Assembly: GCA_012861695.1 (NCBI GenBank)
Contig: JAAOOA010000122.1
Location: 112,501-176,500, forward strand
DNA from: Trematomus loennbergii
Taxonomy: Eukaryota; Chordata; Actinopteri; Perciformes; Nototheniidae
DNA length: 64,000 nt
Direction: 5' to 3'
Shown in pieces: positions 60,883 to 64,000 of this stretch (within the stretch, counting starts at the first letter, position 1; every line of letters starts with the position of its first letter). Below the pieces are notes generated by a model. That model had not been told where the DNA came from and did no database searches. It was given only the letters and a program-made list of their open reading frames with translations. A program made the position numbers and the translations under genes.

Positions 60883-61413
60883 TAACATCACCAGAAGTCA
60901 TGATTTAAGGGGTCTTTTCTCAAAAAAAAATACCGGGGGAGCATCCCCCCGGACCCCTCTAGTATTGTTTGATCACCATTTCCACAGCCCCACCTAAAAT
61001 ATTTTCCACCAGCCGCCACTGCCTGTGACTATCAGATTTGACGACGCTGATTGGCTGAAATTATGTTTCGGCGGCATAGTTTAAAGATAGCAACAGTTGG
61101 CTTCTGCTGCACTTGCTGCACTCTCGTCTGGGCGCTGTGCATAGCGCCCAGACGAGAGGGATGATACACGGGCAAGGCCAGGCAGGAAACATGTGACTTA
61201 TCAGTAACTTTAGACATCGTAACACAATTTTAAACGAGATTTTATTGTAGATTATACATTTTACTGATACCAATTATATAATATTTACCTTGTTTATTAA
61301 AAATTAAAAAATTAAAAATAAATATATATTTTTTAATTTTTTAATTTTTAATGTGGGAAGAGGGGGGGCGGCGCCCCTAGCGCCCCTATGGGCCGGCCGC
61401 CACTGCTCTTATA

Positions 61414-61756
61414 AGATGTATGTAGATAGTATAAGAAATGTGCAGAATATGACAATGTAATGGTGGAGGTACACACATATTGATAGATGTCTTGTAATGC
61501 ACTGTTGAGGAACCTGCGACCCAAGTTTTTCATTCATTGCATAACTACACCGTAGTTGTGTATAATATGATATGTCAATAAACCTTAGAAAATCTTGAAA
61601 TGGATGTGCAAAATAGTCATTATATAAAGTCTTTAATGTCAATAAACCTTAGGAAATCTTGAAATCTTGAATGGGATGTGCAAAATAGTCATTATATACA
61701 GTCTTTAATTAACTATTAGTAGAGAATAACGACGAGTAAAGAATATACTTTATAGG
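61414..61756. other. Noncoding stretch with a local direct repeat
   Basis: TGTCAATAAACCTTAGRAAATCTTGAAAT-type sequence occurs twice, near 61576 and 61638, a roughly 60-bp tandem duplication. No gene. Confidence 0.6.
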
Positions 61757-62652
61757 GATCCTATTATTATCTAATAATAAAATTATAAAATGCAATAACG
61801 TGCTTTAACCAGTAGGTGTCCCTTTCTATCAGCTGTGCACCGTTATGGCGTAAATACAGCCTATCTACCAATTGGATCAAATATAAAAGTCAGCCGAATT
61901 AGTGTTGATACTGCAAGGAGACGTATTGTGTGAAAAGAAATGTAAGATGTTGTTTAATTGCTTATATATTTAAGATCCACGTCAAGTTTTCAGTTTTGGC
62001 GGCAGTTGTTCCTGTTTGTCTAGAAGTGTTCTCATCAGGGCTCTATACATAGACAACTACGGCAGATATGTAATATTTAATGCAGCCGAAACGTGTATTA
62101 CAATGCCGTTATGTGATGACTTTCAAAGAGAAAAGCAAGCACACTCGGAATAATGTATTATTTAATTTTTTTATACAGTCTATGGTTGCTACAGAGGATT
62201 GTGGGTAATCGGCAATCCAAAACTCATAGAAAACGACTTGTTTCTCAGAATTGAAGGGGAAAACGTGACAAAAGCATTGTACACACACTAAAACCTATCA
62301 ATGTCGTTTAATTAACAAGGATAATCTGGTGTTTTTGAGTTGATTAGTAGTGGAGATATCACTGTCAAATCAATCGACAGTAAGGGGAATACTTACTTCC
62401 GGGTGTACAATTCTCCGTTATCCAATGGGAATGGACGCTCACATTGCCTTTAACAGCCTCCGACACAAACGAATGCCGTGCTTCCCTAAGCGTCAAATAC
62501 CGCCGCCGATGGGAATACATTGCAATCAGTTGAAAGCTCTTTGCGTCCGTTTATGAAGCTGAAGGAGCCTCGGCGCGTCACAACTGGACGCCACGGGACC
62601 CTGACCAAGCGTAGCTCCTGGACGCTTAGGGAGTGAGAGTGTGTTGCCATTG
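61757..62652 (-). repeat. GCGACGCTTGGTCAGGG repeat, copy B, inverted
   Basis: In reverse this matches 56346-57234 closely, ending CTTAGGGAGTGAGAGTGTGT. With copy A it forms a large inverted repeat whose spacer (57235-61756) holds the THAP MITE and the hAT nest. Confidence 0.85.
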
Positions 62653-63755
62653 GATAACGGAGGATTTTACACCCGGAAGTAACTATTCTCCTTACTGTCG
62701 ATTGATTTTACAGTGATATCTGCAGTACTCATCAACTCAAAAACACCAGATTATCCTTGTTAATTACACAACATTGATTGGTTTAAATTGTGTACAATGC
62801 TTTTGTATTCCCCTTCGATTTGGAGAAACACATTTTTTTTCAGAGTTTAGGATGGCCGAAGACACTACACTACCCAGAATCCTCAGCTATCGTTCCGCTT
62901 TGCTCGGCAAACCCCGTGATTAGTCCTCAAGCTCTGTGATTGGTTGACCTCCAACTGCATTCCATATGAAAAAAAACGTTCCGTAAAAGATAAAATCATA
63001 CTTTATTCAGCAGTGCTTGCTTTACTCTTTGAAAGTCATCACATGAATGCATTGTAATAAATGGTTTGGCTGCATTAAATATTACACATCTGTCGTAGTT
63101 CTTTATTTATCTACAGAGATCGGGCCTCAGAACAGACCGGAAACTATTCTTTTACCGTTCTGTTTTAATTTCACAATAAAGTTAGTAGTAATATTTTGTT
63201 TTGATGTTTTTGTTTTTTGTTAACTACTAGACCGCTGGGTCATGTTAAGACCATCTTTTCTGTGTTGCTGTGGGTTTTTTCCATCGCTTTTGTGTTACAA
63301 ATATCAAAACAATAACAAAATATATCCGTCGTAAACTGAACCGGAAACAGCAGTATATTTTATTTTGTTAACACTGTAAACTTGACAGCTTTTTAACCCG
63401 CACCTCCTACTGGTTAAAGCACGTTATTACACGTTTAGAGTATTTGCAATGCAGGAAGATTGTGTTGCTTTTTAATGACTGTTTTAAAATGCCTTTTTCT
63501 TAATGTTTTTCATTTTTGTAAAGCACTTTTGAATGTGTTAAATTTGATGAAAACATTTAAATATTAAGAGTATACAAAATAGGAGGAAAGTAGAAGGTCA
63601 ATGATATAAATATAGAATAGAAAATATCAAGAAGATACTGTAAGTGATCTCTACAATAAAACAGTTTAGTGCCTGACAGGAGGATGTGTAAACTGGACAA
63701 ACTAATAAGGCTTTATTTAAACATTAAAGAATACTTTAGGTTAAGGTCTTCTTTT
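62653..63755 (+). repeat. GCGACGCTTGGTCAGGG repeat, copy C, direct and more diverged
   Basis: It starts TTGGATAACGGAGGATTTTAC immediately after copy B, making a smaller palindrome around 62652. It continues to the same end as copy A (AATAAGGCTTTATTTAAACA, AGGTTAAGGTCTTCTTTT). The middle (62880-63650) is only loosely similar to copies A and B. Confidence 0.75.
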
Positions 63756-63757
63756 AA

Positions 63758-63862
63758 AGTGGACCTATCATGCTATATTATAATAATATAGTGTAGGACC
63801 ATACCTATATAAGGCATATTTATACTTTTTTCCCCCTCAAAATACCAAACAGATCAGGCATT
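63758..63862. mobile_element. piggyBac-like MITE left end
   Basis: AGTGGACCTATCATGCTATA follows TTAA (63754-63757). The end matches, in reverse, the fragment at 2300-2555. It abuts the Gypsy remnant, so one has truncated the other. Confidence 0.5.
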
Positions 63863-64000
63863 TTAGCCATGCCTCATTTCGCTCAATTGTGGGCACCATG
63901 ACGAAGGGTTCCTGAAAGCCACACAGCGAAGAGCCGCCCCCAGATCCTGGTTGGCCCGTTCCGTTTGCCCGTTCGTCTGAGGATGATATCCAGATGACAG
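63863..64000 (-). pseudogene. Ty3/Gypsy integrase fragment, cut by window end
   Basis: The minus-strand frame from the window edge reads [19 protein letters not shown], the core of the Gypsy-type integrase catalytic domain, where the third acidic residue of the DDE triad is the E of GQTER. It continues [13 protein letters not shown], as in teleost Gypsy Pol. It then departs from the family at about 63880 and stops at 63863. The rest of Pol should lie beyond position 64000. Loss of similarity at the junction with the MITE at 63758 suggests a truncated copy. Confidence 0.85.

Larger units (their letters stand above)
59582..61021 (-). mobile_element. Nested hAT copy, same family, reversed
   Basis: It begins CAGTGGCGGCCGGTCC and ends CACCAGCCGCCACTG. 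CCTGTGAC is duplicated at 59574-59581 and 61022-61029. Read in reverse it is colinear with the outer element from end to end. It is about 150 bp longer, mostly through a poly-C run and AAATA repeats. Each copy carries a truncated TTAA-type repeat (59017-59520 in the outer, 60080-60622 here), which was therefore captured before the family spread. Confidence 0.93.
58666..61405. mobile_element. hAT element containing an inverted copy of itself
   Basis: The outer element starts CGTGGCGGCTGGTGG (the expected CAG start has lost its A) and ends GGGCCGGCCGCCACTG. CTCTTATA lies on both sides (58658-58665, 61406-61413), an exact 8-bp duplication. At 59582-61021 it is interrupted by a second, reversed copy of the same family with its own duplication. 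Removing the insert and one CCTGTGAC leaves an element of about 1.29 kb. The two elements' arms therefore appear in the order A, B, A-reversed, B-reversed. Termini fit the Tip100-like hAT group. Non-coding. Confidence 0.93.

Noticed and set aside
60659..60997. 112-codon frame with a proline run
   Set aside because: Created by the poly-C tract inside a hAT copy.

Overview
The window reads as gene-poor intergenic and intronic DNA from a ray-finned (teleost) fish. The evidence is the repeat content: hAT, PIF/Harbinger-like, piggyBac-like and Tc1/mariner-like miniature elements, L2- and L1-type LINE remnants, a tRNA-derived SINE, a DIRS-type gag remnant, Ty3/Gypsy fragments, very long CA/GT arrays and a pim-kinase-like fragment. 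This mix is typical of teleosts. The species cannot be told from the sequence. I recognise no complete host gene.

Layout. 1-6.4 kb: mostly unique noncoding DNA, with a hAT element (2641-3578) carrying a near-perfect 8-bp target duplication. 6.46-9.4 kb: a TTAA-flanked element with a ZBED-type hAT copy nested inside it, then a TTAA-bounded repeat. 9.7-12.3 kb: an L1-type LINE tail, a SINE and a piggyBac-like MITE. 12.4-15.5 kb: two Harbinger-type MITEs back to back, and a tandem duplication whose second copy lacks one of them. 16.7-24.4 kb: two copies of a 'CCCCTTTCACACCAACG' family plus three other mobile elements. 24.8-30.1 kb: a ~310-bp CA array, an L2 3' end and several MITEs. 31.0-34.3 kb: the best candidate host gene, on the minus strand, with an ETS-like promoter motif, a first exon with a good donor site, and a phase-compatible terminal exon 2.8 kb away. 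36.4-41.8 kb: an L2 fragment, a reverse LTR, a frameshifted DIRS gag and a Myb/SANT-like Harbinger fragment. 43.9-48.7 kb: a CA array, an LTR preceded by a polypurine tract, a hAT element interrupted by a Harbinger copy, and a decayed pim-like kinase piece. 50.5-53.3 kb: a MITE, then a hAT element hosting a THAP-domain MITE. 56.0-63.8 kb: a stack of inverted and direct repeats containing a second THAP MITE and a hAT element that has inserted into another copy of itself. The window ends inside a Gypsy integrase remnant.

Nothing here works together as a pathway. The main value of the window is its readable transposition history: clean target-site duplications, one internal empty site, one self-insertion, and several non-autonomous elements that keep a fragment of their parent transposase (ZBED/hAT, BED finger, THAP, Myb-like). 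The spliced minus-strand gene candidate at 31.06-34.28 kb is the item most likely to be undescribed host coding sequence.
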